8,371 nucleotides of DNA from an uncultured Clostridia bacterium. GTDB taxonomy: Bacteria > Bacillota > Clostridia > UMGS1810. The translations under genes and the position numbers were made by a program. Location: NCBI GenBank assembly GCA_934481345.1, contig CAKSPF010000026.1:1-8371 (forward strand), in the 5' to 3' direction. Shown here in pieces: positions 1-7,418 of this stretch (positions are counted from its first letter, which is position 1; every line of letters begins with the position of its first letter). Under the pieces are notes generated by a model. It was not told where the DNA came from and did no database searches. It saw nothing but the letters and a program-made list of their open reading frames with translations.

Positions 1-3000
1 TTTTGGTGTTAAAGTCAAATTTGGTTGCAAAATTCTTGTCTGTGTACCAACCGTCAAATACAAATCCGTCCTTTACAGGTGCCGTCGGAGCGGCAACGGT
101 TTCATTTTTGTTTACGCTTACCGATTTGATTGCCGGAGCACCGTTTGTTTCAAACTTAACCGTAAGGCTCGATGAGCCGCCTCCGCCACCGCCTCTGCGT
201 GAAGGCGTCGGGTCTGCATCTTTTGCTATAAGCTGATATGCGGAGAATTTTTTTGCGTGAATAATAATCGTGTTATCCTTAACCTCAATATACTCACCGT
301 CAGCATTTTTGCTTGTTGTAAGGGCGTCTACCGTGCCGTTATGCTCGCGCAGAACAATGTACTCAGCCTTGCCTTGAATTTCCGACGGAATATCAACAGT
401 AAATACGAGCAGTTCGTTTGTTTCCGTTACACGTTCAAAGCTTTCGTCCTTACCCTTTAAAATATCGATATTTATTATAATTGACGCTGTGTATTTTGAA
501 TACTTATTCGCAAGTGCTAATTCAATGTTTTCGTTTTCATCCGCAACGGTAATGTCGGATTTTACGCTTATGCCGTCTGCTTTTTCCTCATCTGTAAGAA
601 CAGTATCAAGCAAAGTGCTTTCGGGCTTTTTTAAATAAAGCGCATTCACGATTATATCGCTGTCGGGCATAATATGCGGAAGAGTGTTCCAATCCAAAAA
701 TACATATCCTTCTTTTGCAGGCGCCTTTGTTCCGTCGATAACCGGAATTTGTGCTCCGCATCCGAATGTACGCTCATCAACTATCTCTCCGTCTGCCTTG
801 AATGTTATTTTGTGCTTGTTGTTAAATATGATTTTATGAGTTTTTTCTATCTCATAACTGTCATTTTTAAATGTAATACTGATTGTTTTTTCGCCGTCTG
901 CACTGTCCAGAACAAAATCAATGTCATTGCCGTCAATGTTTTTGTATTCGCCGGCATTTATCTTATACTGCTTGAAATCATTCTTTGCATAATCGTTAAG
1001 GCTGATTTTAACGTTTTTATCGGTAGTTTCGGCAGCACCGTTGTTGATTGCAAAATCAGGGTCGATTGATACAAATTCAAGACTTTTTTCTGTTGCTGCT
1101 GCATTTAGTGTAGAGTTGCTATATCCGTACAATGTACCTTCCGATATGAAATTGCAGCCTGCAAGGTCTTTGTTATAAACGTATATTTTAAGACCGGAGC
1201 TCTGGTTTTTGCCGCAGAAGCCCTCTTTTATTTCCGCTACATTTGCAGGGACAATAACCTCACTTATTTTTGAACCGTACATAAACTGAATACCGGCAGT
1301 TTTCAAGCCTTTGCCTATCCTTACGGTTTCACAGTTATACAGATCGTTAAGGACATAATCTCCTATACTTGTTATACCGTCGCCTATCATAACAGATTTT
1401 GTTGCTACGAGATTATCATAACTGAAATCTTTAAGTTCCGATACCGCACCGATACCGCTGATTGTGAGCGTACCGTCCTGAGATAATGCCCAAGCAGTGT
1501 TTTCGCCCGCTTTGCCTGTTGCGATTGCTGCCGATACATCTGTCATTATAGCGTTGACAACGATATCCTCATCAGGCATAGTTTCCGGAATACCTTCCCA
1601 GCCGTCAAAGCGGAATCCGTCAACAGACGGTGTTTTGTCAAGTACAGGGATTGCGCTGCCGCAGTCAACCTCAACTTTTTCAAACACACTGCCGTTCACC
1701 GTATATGTGATTGTGTGCTTGTTTATAAGCTTTATTGATGCGCTTTTTAATACGGTCTTGCTTTCATCGGCATTTGCAAAAGTGATTTTTACACTTTTAT
1801 CTCCGCTTACGGGATCAAGAGTATAATCTACCGTATTTGATTCGGGAACGGCACTGTATTCACCATCGCCGATTTTATATTTCGAATATCCGTATGCTTC
1901 GAAATTAAGCAATACATTTTTGCTTGTCGTTTCTTTTTCACCGTTGTTTATTTTCACTCTTGCGTAATAATACGGAAAACCGCTTAATATATTGCCGTCT
2001 TTAACATAAAGCTCCATACCTTTATCAGCGTATGTCTTTATATCATTATCTTTAATCGTAAGCTGTGTATCCGCATCAACACCTTTTTTATTGGCCTTAT
2101 TATACACCTTGCCTTTTACCGCAGCATTATCTCCCGATATCTCTGCATTTACTGTATATTTTGAATAACCGAGCTGATATAACCGAGTATCGTCAGTAAT
2201 GTCGTACGCCGGATTCATACCCCAGGAAATCTGCTTCATAAGAGGACATTCAAGAGAATTATATACAAGCTGTGCAAGCTGTTCATATGTTACCTTGCTG
2301 TCCATCGACAAAGAAACACCATCTGTAATTCCCTGCTGAGCCGCTATCACAAAACTTCCCTGCGGTCTTCCGCCCTTATACGCAACAGCGGGGGCATATC
2401 CGAGCGCATCTACCAAATCCACGATTATGTCGGAATATGTAAGCTCGCTGTCGGCAGAAGCGTCGCCGTCATAACCGGTAAGAGCCTTATACACGGCATT
2501 AAATTCACTGCCGATAACATTTTGGTTGTAATTCTCATAGATTTTCGGCATAATTCCGAGGTCATAACAAACCTTTGCGGCGTTATAATAATTTTCCGAA
2601 ATAACAGTTCTGTCAATAGGTTTATCCGGGATTTCCGGTGAAGAACCGCTGCCGTCCGCATAAATGCTTGAAACGTCAGACGGCAATGCAGTAAGAATGT
2701 TCTCCGGTCTTACAACAACCTCAATTAACATTTTCGCTTTTGATTTGTCATATTTAGATGAGTCTGTTTTTTCCATGTTATCTGCCATATTGTTATATAT
2801 TTTAATAAATTCGGAAATATCTCTGGTATGATAACTTGTTCCGGCGCTGCCGGCACATCCGATTTTTTCTCCATTGGGATAATAAACATAGCACCTTATT
2901 TTATGATATACCCTTTCTGCGGTATTGTCATAGTCATAGCTTAAAATATTATCCTTAATCTTCAAATTCGTCGGTGCAGGATATTTGTTTGCCGGAGCAA

Positions 3001-3427
3001 TGTAATTAAAGGAGTCCGACATTTGCGTTTCTTCAATTACGGGAATATCGGCATCGTCTTCATATTCATCATATTCGTCTATTGACTTTGCCAAAACTCC
3101 TATTTTAACGCTGTATCTTCCCGAACCGTTTTTGATGATAGCATCCGCAAAATCATTATCGCACTCTTCCAAAGCGTCGCTGCTTTCCATTTCTGTAAGA
3201 TATGCGTCTGCCAATATTCCATTTTTGTATAATGACATTTTGTAAGATGCAGAGGTTGTATTTCCTCCAACAGTGAAATACAAGGTGGCGGGTGCTTCTC
3301 CGTTTTCAACATTTCCCCAGTGCAAATCCGTCGGTAATTTCGATGCGGCAAAAACCACTCCTGTCATCATTTGCATAAGCATAAATACCGACAGCATTAT
3401 GCTTACGACTTTGCTTGTTCTTTTCAT
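1..3427 (-). CDS. Large secreted surface protein with SLH-like, BspA-LRR-like and InlB-B/Flg_new-like repeats (3' end beyond window)
   Basis: The frame is open from the ATG at 3427-3425 to the left edge, giving 1142 residues with no stop, so the C-terminus is missing. The start has an AAAGGA ribosome site. Residues 1-27 are a signal peptide (KR, a hydrophobic Met-rich core, then VFA). Residues 29 to about 250 look like two fibronectin-III-like segments. Residues 282-397 resemble an S-layer-homology pair (YDLGIMP, ALGYAPA, KGGRPQG, AAQQGITDGV, LVYNSLECPLM). Residues 643-737 look like a BspA-type leucine-rich segment (GDGITSIGDYVLNDL, EVIVPANVAEIKEGF). Residues about 572-628, 876-930 and 1090 to the edge are Listeria-Bacteroides-type repeats (FDGWYTDKNF in the last). 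A Gly6-Ser3 linker starts at 1079. The protein is probably exported and attached to the cell surface, as an adhesin or envelope component; its ligand is unknown. It is the last visible gene of the operon. The domain names come from motif reading only. Confidence 0.88.
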   Translation of the reverse strand, partial: MKRTSKVVSIMLSVFMLMQMMTGVVFAASKLPTDLHWGNVENGEAPATLYFTVGGNTTSASYKMSLYKNGILADAYLTEMESSDALEECDNDFADAIIKNGSGRYSVKIGVLAKSIDEYDEYEDDADIPVIEETQMSDSFNYIAPANKYPAPTNLKIKDNILSYDYDNTAERVYHKIRCYVYYPNGEKIGCAGSAGTSYHTRDISEFIKIYNNMADNMEKTDSSKYDKSKAKMLIEVVVRPENILTALPSDVSSIYADGSGSSPEIPDKPIDRTVISENYYNAAKVCYDLGIMPKIYENYNQNVIGSEFNAVYKALTGYDGDASADSELTYSDIIVDLVDALGYAPAVAYKGGRPQGSFVIAAQQGITDGVSLSMDSKVTYEQLAQLVYNSLECPLMKQISWGMNPAYDITDDTRLYQLGYSKYTVNAEISGDNAAVKGKVYNKANKKGVDADTQLTIKDNDIKTYADKGMELYVKDGNILSGFPYYYARVKINNGEKETTSKNVLLNFEAYGYSKYKIGDGEYSAVPESNTVDYTLDPVSGDKSVKITFANADESKTVLKSASIKLINKHTITYTVNGSVFEKVEVDCGSAIPVLDKTPSVDGFRFDGWEGIPETMPDEDIVVNAIMTDVSAAIATGKAGENTAWALSQDGTLTISGIGAVSELKDFSYDNLVATKSVMIGDGITSIGDYVLNDLYNCETVRIGKGLKTAGIQFMYGSKISEVIVPANVAEIKEGFCGKNQSSGLKIYVYNKDLAGCNFISEGTLYGYSNSTLNAAATEKSLEFVSIDPDFAINNGAAETTDKNVKISLNDYAKNDFKQYKINAGEYKNIDGNDIDFVLDSADGEKTISITFKNDSYEIEKTHKIIFNNKHKITFKADGEIVDERTFGCGAQIPVIDGTKAPAKEGYVFLDWNTLPHIMPDSDIIVNALYLKKPESTLLDTVLTDEEKADGISVKSDITVADENENIELALANKYSKYTASIIINIDILKGKDESFERVTETNELLVFTVDIPSEIQGKAEYIVLREHNGTVDALTTSKNADGEYIEVKDNTIIIHAKKFSAYQLIAKDADPTPSRRGGGGGGSSSLTVKFETNGAPAIKSVSVNKNETVAAPTAPVKDGFVFDGWYTDKNFATKFDFNTK

Positions 3428-3454
3428 AAAAACATCCTTTCTTAATGTATTGTA

Positions 3455-3485
3455 TTATATCAACCGCCACAGCGGAAAATATCAT
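3455..3485 (-). repeat. 31-bp intercistronic hairpin element, copy A
   Basis: This matches copy B at 4550-4580 at 30 of 31 positions. Read leftward, a CCGC/GCGG stem encloses a TGTG loop. Two U-U mismatches separate that stem from an AT-rich outer stem. The element begins with ATGATAT, whose TGA is the stop codon of the copper-amine-oxidase-domain gene. It ends 27 nt before the next ATG. No T-tract follows, so it does not look like an intrinsic terminator. An RNA processing, stability or translational-coupling role is possible but unproven. Confidence 0.75.
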
Positions 3486-4519
3486 TTTGAAGTAAGAGAT
3501 ACTCTCTGCATTGTTCCGTCCCAATCAACACCAACACCAAAGCAATCAGCAACAAAACGAACCGGAACAAGAGTTCTGCCGTTTTTCACTTTTGCCGGGA
3601 CATCAAGAGTAATGCTTTCGCCGTTTTTAGAAGCGGCTGTGTTATCTATTGTAAGTGATATTTTTGTATCATCCTTTGTTGCGATTACGGTCTGAGTATC
3701 TTCGTTCCATTCTACATCAGCGCCTAATTTTTCGAATATTGCGCGCAGCGGAACGAGTGTTCTGCCGTTTTCTATAACGGGTATCTGGTCAAATTTTATT
3801 TTCTCGCCGTTATAGAATACTGTTGGTATAAATCCTCTTTTTAATTTAACAACATACTGTTTTCCGTTATACTTCATTAAGGCATAACCGTTGTCATCAA
3901 ACATACTTATGTTTGCTTTTGCAAAATAATAATTTGCATCATCCGAAAAAATTGTATAAAAATATGTATTGTCATCACCGAATTCGTATGTTGCATTTTC
4001 GGTTCCGACATATCTGAAATCGGTTTGGGTTTCCTGCACCAGTCCGAGGTTGTACCGGCAGCCCCAGGCAGGTCTCATATTGTCATAAAACACATAGTAC
4101 TTACCGTTTATATCCGCAAATATATATGGTTCTTCACGAGTCTGCCAGTCGGTATCTACAATTCCATCGTTATATTGCGTGTACCTGGTCTCGTCATCAA
4201 CATCAAGATATTCATCCAACCGATTGTGATATTCTTCGTCATCCAGATAATCCGTAAGAATTTCGCTTGACACATTACCGGAATAGTCTATGGTGTATCT
4301 GACTATTCTGCTTTTGCTTTTATCTTCATTGTAGTCTCTTTTGAAATCAGAAAGATCAAAAAATTCCATATCCGAATTCACATCCGCCACAATCTCGAAC
4401 AAACCGTTGTTCATAGGATCATCGCTTTCGTCTTTTTCCTGCGGATATTCATAAGCAAACGCAGTTGTGCCTATCAACATAGCCATCGCCGCTGCCGCAG
4501 CTATAAATTTTTTCTTCAT
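3482..4519 (-). CDS. Secreted protein with C-terminal copper-amine-oxidase N1-type domain
   Basis: The protein has 345 residues and starts at an ATG with AGGAAG upstream. Residues 1-22 form a signal peptide (MKKK, an Ala-rich core, then AFA before Tyr23). The middle, about 23-240, is rich in Asp, Tyr and Asn; I do not recognise it. Residues about 245-343 match the copper amine oxidase N-terminal domain family (PF07833), with the duplicated signatures NGRTLVPLRAIFEKLGADV and NGRTLVPVRFVADCFGVGV, each followed by a W-(N/D) turn and a short beta strand. In Clostridia this domain usually occurs in exported, wall-associated proteins without oxidase activity, where it is thought to serve as a binding or anchoring module. 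No catalytic oxidase domain is present. The gene lies between the small membrane protein and the giant surface protein, with identical hairpin elements at both junctions, so the three are probably co-transcribed. The function is unknown; secretion and the domain call are well supported. Confidence 0.9.
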   Translation of the reverse strand: MKKKFIAAAAAMAMLIGTTAFAYEYPQEKDESDDPMNNGLFEIVADVNSDMEFFDLSDFKRDYNEDKSKSRIVRYTIDYSGNVSSEILTDYLDDEEYHNRLDEYLDVDDETRYTQYNDGIVDTDWQTREEPYIFADINGKYYVFYDNMRPAWGCRYNLGLVQETQTDFRYVGTENATYEFGDDNTYFYTIFSDDANYYFAKANISMFDDNGYALMKYNGKQYVVKLKRGFIPTVFYNGEKIKFDQIPVIENGRTLVPLRAIFEKLGADVEWNEDTQTVIATKDDTKISLTIDNTAASKNGESITLDVPAKVKNGRTLVPVRFVADCFGVGVDWDGTMQRVSLTSK

Positions 4520-4549
4520 AAAATCTTCCTTCCGTTTGTTAATATTATT

Positions 4550-4580
4550 TTATATCAACCGCCATAGCGGAAAATATCAT
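4550..4580 (-). repeat. 31-bp intercistronic hairpin element, copy B
   Basis: This is the second copy of the element at 3455-3485. The single difference (A instead of G on the leftward strand) lies in the TATG/TGTG tetraloop, so the CCGC/GCGG stem is unaffected. Here too the first bases supply the TGA stop of the upstream gene, and the element ends 30 nt before the next ATG. No T-tract follows. Confidence 0.75.
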
Positions 4581-5023
4581 AATTTGCAGTTGTCAATAAT
4601 TTTTGAATCCTGATAGTGCATCGTAAGTCCCTGCAACATTAAAAATTGTTTCAGCTGCTTTTTCTTTTCGGTGGAAACATTCGGACTTTCGTTTATTGTA
4701 ATCCAAACACCCCTTAATTTGTTCCATTCATTTGGTTTATTTTCACAGCCGTATTTTTTAATTGTTGCAATTAATTCATCTGCCGCCGAATCGGACGGTA
4801 AAACGGTTATTTTCTTATAAGCCTTATCTTTTTCTTTTCTTATTTGTACCACTGCTCCAAAAGCGGCAAAAATTCCCAATCCGTATACAACAGCTGTCAC
4901 ACACATAATAATGGCGGCGATGACCATTTGTCTCTTGCTTAATAATAGCATAAGCACGTGTTTTAAAACAAAGAAAAAGAACACATAGCATAAAAGCCCC
5001 AAAATCCATTTTGTATTTTCCAT
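4577..5023 (-). CDS. Small two-helix membrane protein of unknown function
   Basis: The protein has 148 residues and starts at an ATG with GGGAGA about 6 nt upstream. I do not recognise a family. Residues about 6-28 and 33-59 are strongly hydrophobic and predicted to span the membrane, joined by a short SKRQ turn. A charged tail (RKEKDKAYKK) and a soluble region of about 85 residues follow, containing ELIATIKKYG and EKKKQLKQFLMLQ, probably helical. Charge near both helix ends does not settle topology. It shows no AgrB-like cysteine protease motif and is not an AgrD-like peptide. It starts 25 nt after the original end of the sensor-kinase reading frame and its stop lies inside hairpin element B, so it sits in the operon between the sensor pair and the exported proteins. 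It might be an accessory to sensing or export, but that rests on context alone. Confidence 0.8.
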   Translation of the reverse strand: MENTKWILGLLCYVFFFFVLKHVLMLLLSKRQMVIAAIIMCVTAVVYGLGIFAAFGAVVQIRKEKDKAYKKITVLPSDSAADELIATIKKYGCENKPNEWNKLRGVWITINESPNVSTEKKKQLKQFLMLQGLTMHYQDSKIIDNCKL

Positions 5024-5048
5024 AATATTGTTCTCCCTTATTATCGTT

Positions 5049-6392
5049 TTATTTTATAATCGTCAAATCTTGCACAAACAGGTTATTTTTTATTTCTGTA
5101 TTTATCAGCATTTCGGGATGGGTATCAATCAGCTTTTTCACAATCGGCAGTCCCTGACCCCGATTTTTGCCCTTTGACGAATACCCCTTTTTCCATATCT
5201 TCGACATATCAAGCTCGCCCGAAAATCCGTTACAGAGCGTTATGCTGTACTAATTATCGTTTTTCAGCATAACAAGCGATATAACCTTGTTGTCGCTCAC
5301 CGATGCCGCCTCAACCGCATTGTCAAGCAGATTTCCGATAATCCGGCATAAATCAAGCGTCGGAACAGAGGTTATATCAACCTCCGAAAATATCGTAATT
5401 TCCACATTGATGCCGCCGGACATTGCCTCATTTAGTTTTGCATTGATAAGGCTTTTCAGCGGCAGCTGCTTAATTTTCTTTGTTGCAAGATAAATATTCT
5501 TTGAAATTTTTTCAAGCGTTTCACTCTTCAAAATTTCCTCGCCGAAATACTGTTCCAGTTCATCAAACCGCTTTTCTTCGACAAAATCATGCATAGACAA
5601 AATCATATTTTTATAGTCGTGCCGTGACTTTTGCATTTCGTCAATCAGATTTTCTATTGTGGCGGTATAGTTTTTCAATGTTTCAACCTCGTCTTGCTTT
5701 GTGATAAGGTCAACCTCATTTTTCAAAAGACCTTGCAGCATTGACATTGTAAGCACCATCAAAATTGAATACATCGCCACCAAAAACAATGCTCCCACAT
5801 AAAAAGCATAATTCCCGTACTCAATCTGCACCCGTGTTGAAATCACGATAAACAGCGTGTCCGTAATGCTCAAAAGCACATAGAGCATACCGAACAGTTT
5901 CGGATTCAGCACCAGAAAATCAAGACTTTTTATAATTGACACCGCTTTTTCGGATATGTACTTTATATTCCGATACTTCTCATAAAACCACATTGCCGCA
6001 AATGCCGTAATATTCAAAAACACCATTGCATACAGCATCGAATAAAAGCACCGCAGTCCGTATGTAAAGCATTCTCTTGCGAATATATACACCGCCGAAA
6101 AATATATCAGCATCATCACACGGTGAAAAAACGCTATTATCATCGCGCTTGCAAGTGATGTTATTTTGTTTTCGTTAAGTACCAGCTTGCAAAGCACGCT
6201 TGCCGTCAAAACAAATGCGCCGACCGAGATATAATGCGGCAAACTGATATTCAGAATAAAATTCACAATCGGTGCCAGCGCAACAAATATCACAAAGCGT
6301 ATCCTTTCGGCATTTTCACGGCGATACAGCGCAATTCCGACAACAAGCGCAGACAGTGCCGTGAACAGTGCGCTAAATATTTCTACCCACAA
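5049..6392 (-). pseudogene. AgrC-like membrane sensor histidine kinase interrupted by in-frame TAG
   Basis: Translation starts at TTG (6392-6390); going upstream in this frame a TGA comes three codons earlier, and AAAGGAG lies 10 nt away inside the regulator gene. The start overlaps the regulator gene by 20 nt, which suggests translational coupling. Residues 1 to about 220 contain roughly six or seven membrane segments. A helical linker leads to RHDYKN with His258, the usual phosphoacceptor position in AgrC/GHKL kinases, then the N-box NLLDNAVEA (Asn354, Asn358). Codon 381 (5252-5250) is TAG. The same frame then continues for 66 codons to TAA at 5049-5051, encoding the rest of the ATPase domain, including SSKGKNRGQGLPIVKKLID, the G2-box region. 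Uninterrupted, the protein would be 447 codons, normal for the family. The 380-residue product lacks most of the ATP lid and should not phosphorylate itself, though it could still bind a signal. A sequencing error is possible. The regulator gene itself ends in TAG, so genetic-code reassignment is unlikely. Confidence 0.85.
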
Positions 6393-7122
6393 TAGCCATC
6401 AGCTCCTTTACTTTCCGAAGTGAGAGCGGGCAGATGTTGCCGCCGGACAAGTCTAAATGCGCATTACTTCGCTCCGTGTGTATTTTCAGTATTTTCTCGG
6501 TATTGACGATGATTGCCCTATGGCACTGAAAGAACCGCCTGTCAAGCTCCTTTGCGATTTCTTTAAGCGGAGTATAACTCTCAATCGTTCTGCTCGGCGT
6601 GTGTATTATGATTTTTCTGCCGATACTGTCGGTTTCAATATAAATTATATCGCTTTGTATCACAGGGAAGTAATCAAGTCCCGATTTAATCATAATATGC
6701 TTATCCTCGTTTTTGATAACCGAGCTTTCCTTGATTACCGTATCAAAGCATTCTGTCAAGCGCTTTTTGAACTGCCTGTCTGTTTTATCTATAAAGTCAA
6801 GAATTTTCAGTTTATAGGACAGCGCCGTCATACCAAGTTCCGTGTGTGAGGTTATGAAAATAATATATCCGAGATAATCATATTCCCGTATTTTCTGCGC
6901 AAGATTAAGTCCGTTCACATTTGCCGCAAGCTCTATATCTAAAAGATAAATGTTTCTGCATTTATCCGATGCTTTGGCATATTTCAGAACCTTTGAAAAA
7001 TCACTCTGTATCTGATGACAGTCAAACTCAAATTCGCTGTTTTCAAAATACTCCAATGCGACTGACGCTATCTTAATCAGCGTTGATTTTACATCTTCGC
7101 AGATGATTATATTAAACTTCAT
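6373..7122 (-). CDS. LytTR-family response regulator (AgrA-like)
   Basis: The protein has 249 residues and starts at an ATG with a strong GGAGGTGA site 6 nt upstream. Residues 1 to about 125 are a receiver domain: acidic pair Glu9-Asp10, probable phosphorylation site Asp62 in YLLDIEL, Thr91 in FITSH, and conserved Lys113 in LDFIDK. Residues about 140-243 are a LytTR DNA-binding domain (HIMIKSGLDYFPV, DIIYIETDSIGRKIIIHT, FFQCHRAIIVN, LDLSGGNICPLSLRKVKEL). Length and order match AgrA-like regulators. It is the first gene of the operon, followed by its kinase with a 20-nt overlap. Two 14-bp direct repeats upstream fit LytTR half-site spacing, so it probably controls its own operon. Because the partner kinase is interrupted, its phosphate source is uncertain: another kinase, small phosphodonors, or phosphorylation-independent action are all possible. 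Confidence 0.95.
   Translation of the reverse strand: MKFNIIICEDVKSTLIKIASVALEYFENSEFEFDCHQIQSDFSKVLKYAKASDKCRNIYLLDIELAANVNGLNLAQKIREYDYLGYIIFITSHTELGMTALSYKLKILDFIDKTDRQFKKRLTECFDTVIKESSVIKNEDKHIMIKSGLDYFPVIQSDIIYIETDSIGRKIIIHTPSRTIESYTPLKEIAKELDRRFFQCHRAIIVNTEKILKIHTERSNAHLDLSGGNICPLSLRKVKELMAIVGRNI
6403..6409 (-). promoter_or_regulatory. Ribosome binding site deciding the TTG start of the kinase
   Basis: AAAGGAG, read leftward, lies inside the last codons of the regulator gene and 10 nt before the TTG at 6392-6390. Going upstream from that TTG in the kinase frame, the third codon is a TGA, so no earlier start is possible. The site supports TTG initiation and coupling of kinase to regulator translation. 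Confidence 0.65.
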
Positions 7123-7149
7123 TTCCGCTCACCTCCGGGCACATATACA

Positions 7150-7178
7150 ATTTTATCTTAAAACATGTTCCCGTTAAA
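7150..7178 (-). promoter_or_regulatory. Proximal operon promoter (TTTAAC-17-TAAAAT)
   Basis: Read leftward, a -35 TTTAAC (7178-7173) and -10 TAAAAT (7155-7150) are separated by 17 bp. The predicted start near 7143 gives a leader of about 20 nt that includes the GGAGGTGA site. The weak -35, with direct repeats ending 8 bp upstream of it, is the usual layout of an activator-dependent LytTR promoter. Confidence 0.55.
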
Positions 7179-7186
7179 TACTTTCT

Positions 7187-7221
7187 GCGTGAATGATACA
7201 TTTTAGCGCGTGAATGATACA
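7187..7221 (-). promoter_or_regulatory. Two 14-bp direct repeats, probable LytTR binding site
   Basis: TGTATCATTCACGC, read leftward, occurs perfectly at 7221-7208 and again at 7200-7187, a 21-bp period of two helical turns. LytTR regulators such as AgrA and ComE bind pairs of about 9-bp direct repeats at roughly 21-bp period just upstream of the -35. The near repeat is 8 bp from the proximal -35. I saw no other perfect copy in the window. Binding by the adjacent regulator is inferred. Confidence 0.7.
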
Positions 7222-7287
7222 AAATTCATTAATTTTTTTGCTTTTCAGGCGTATTTTTTCTTTTCAAAAGCAGATAAATCAAATGTA

Positions 7288-7310
7288 AATGCACACAATA
7301 TATATGCATT
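7288..7310. promoter_or_regulatory. Palindromic operator candidate 1 (AATGCA-N11-TGCATT)
   Basis: This is a 23-bp interrupted palindrome with perfect 6-bp arms. Its right arm overlaps the -10 (7308-7313) of the distal leftward promoter, and the palindrome covers the predicted start. It has the same form and length as operator candidate 2, spaced 42 bp, about four helical turns. Confidence 0.6.
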
Positions 7311-7336
7311 ATAACATAATTTACATAAAAATGCAA
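7308..7336 (-). promoter_or_regulatory. Distal operon promoter (TTGCAT-17-TATAAT)
   Basis: Read leftward, -35 TTGCAT (7336-7331) and a consensus -10 TATAAT (7313-7308) have an optimal 17-bp spacer. Transcription would start near 7301 and give a leader of about 180 nt before the regulator gene, crossing the direct repeats and proximal promoter. Both hexamers overlap the two palindromes, so a bound dimer would block RNA polymerase. Confidence 0.6.
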
Positions 7337-7352
7337 TCATATTGTTTGCATT
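7330..7352. promoter_or_regulatory. Palindromic operator candidate 2 (AATGCA-N11-TGCATT)
   Basis: This 23-bp interrupted palindrome has 7-bp perfect arms (AATGCAA/TTGCATT) and an inner CAAT/ATTG pair. Its left arm contains the -35 of the distal leftward promoter. It lies 15 bp upstream of the possible -35 of the XRE gene, so a bound protein could touch both promoters. Confidence 0.6.
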
Positions 7353-7367
7353 AGAGAATTTTTTGAT

Positions 7368-7398
7368 TGTCGATAGCGTTATAAATCTCCTGTATAAT
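7368..7398 (+). promoter_or_regulatory. XRE gene promoter (TTGTCG-19-TATAAT)
   Basis: A consensus -10 TATAAT at 7393-7398 is preceded by a weak -35 TTGTCG at 7368-7373 with a long 19-bp spacer. The start near 7405 would fall at the GAGGTG ribosome site, leaving a leader of only about 14 nt. The -10 is clear; the -35 is uncertain. Confidence 0.5.
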
Positions 7399-7418
7399 TA
7401 CATAGAGGTGTAATTGAA

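Noticed and set aside
254..265. GCGTGAATAATA similar to the LytTR repeat
   Set aside because: It is a single partial match inside the coding sequence, without a 21-bp partner or nearby promoter.
3273..3695. 140-codon rightward ORF spanning two gene ends
   Set aside because: It is antisense to two well-supported signal-peptide-bearing genes and has no ribosome site or recognisable domain.
3482..4519. Enzymatic copper amine oxidase
   Set aside because: Only the N1-type module is present. There is no catalytic domain or topaquinone Asn-Tyr context, and the length is far too short.
5250..5252. TAG recoding (pyrrolysine or reassigned code) in the kinase
   Set aside because: The regulator gene ends with TAG at a family-typical length. 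No supporting recoding element or other in-frame TAG was seen.
7123..7301. Short leftward ORFs in the operon leader as a possible AgrD-like pheromone (8 and 29 codons)
   Set aside because: They lack ribosome sites and AgrD features. The 29-codon frame overlaps the regulator start and passes through the direct repeats and promoter.
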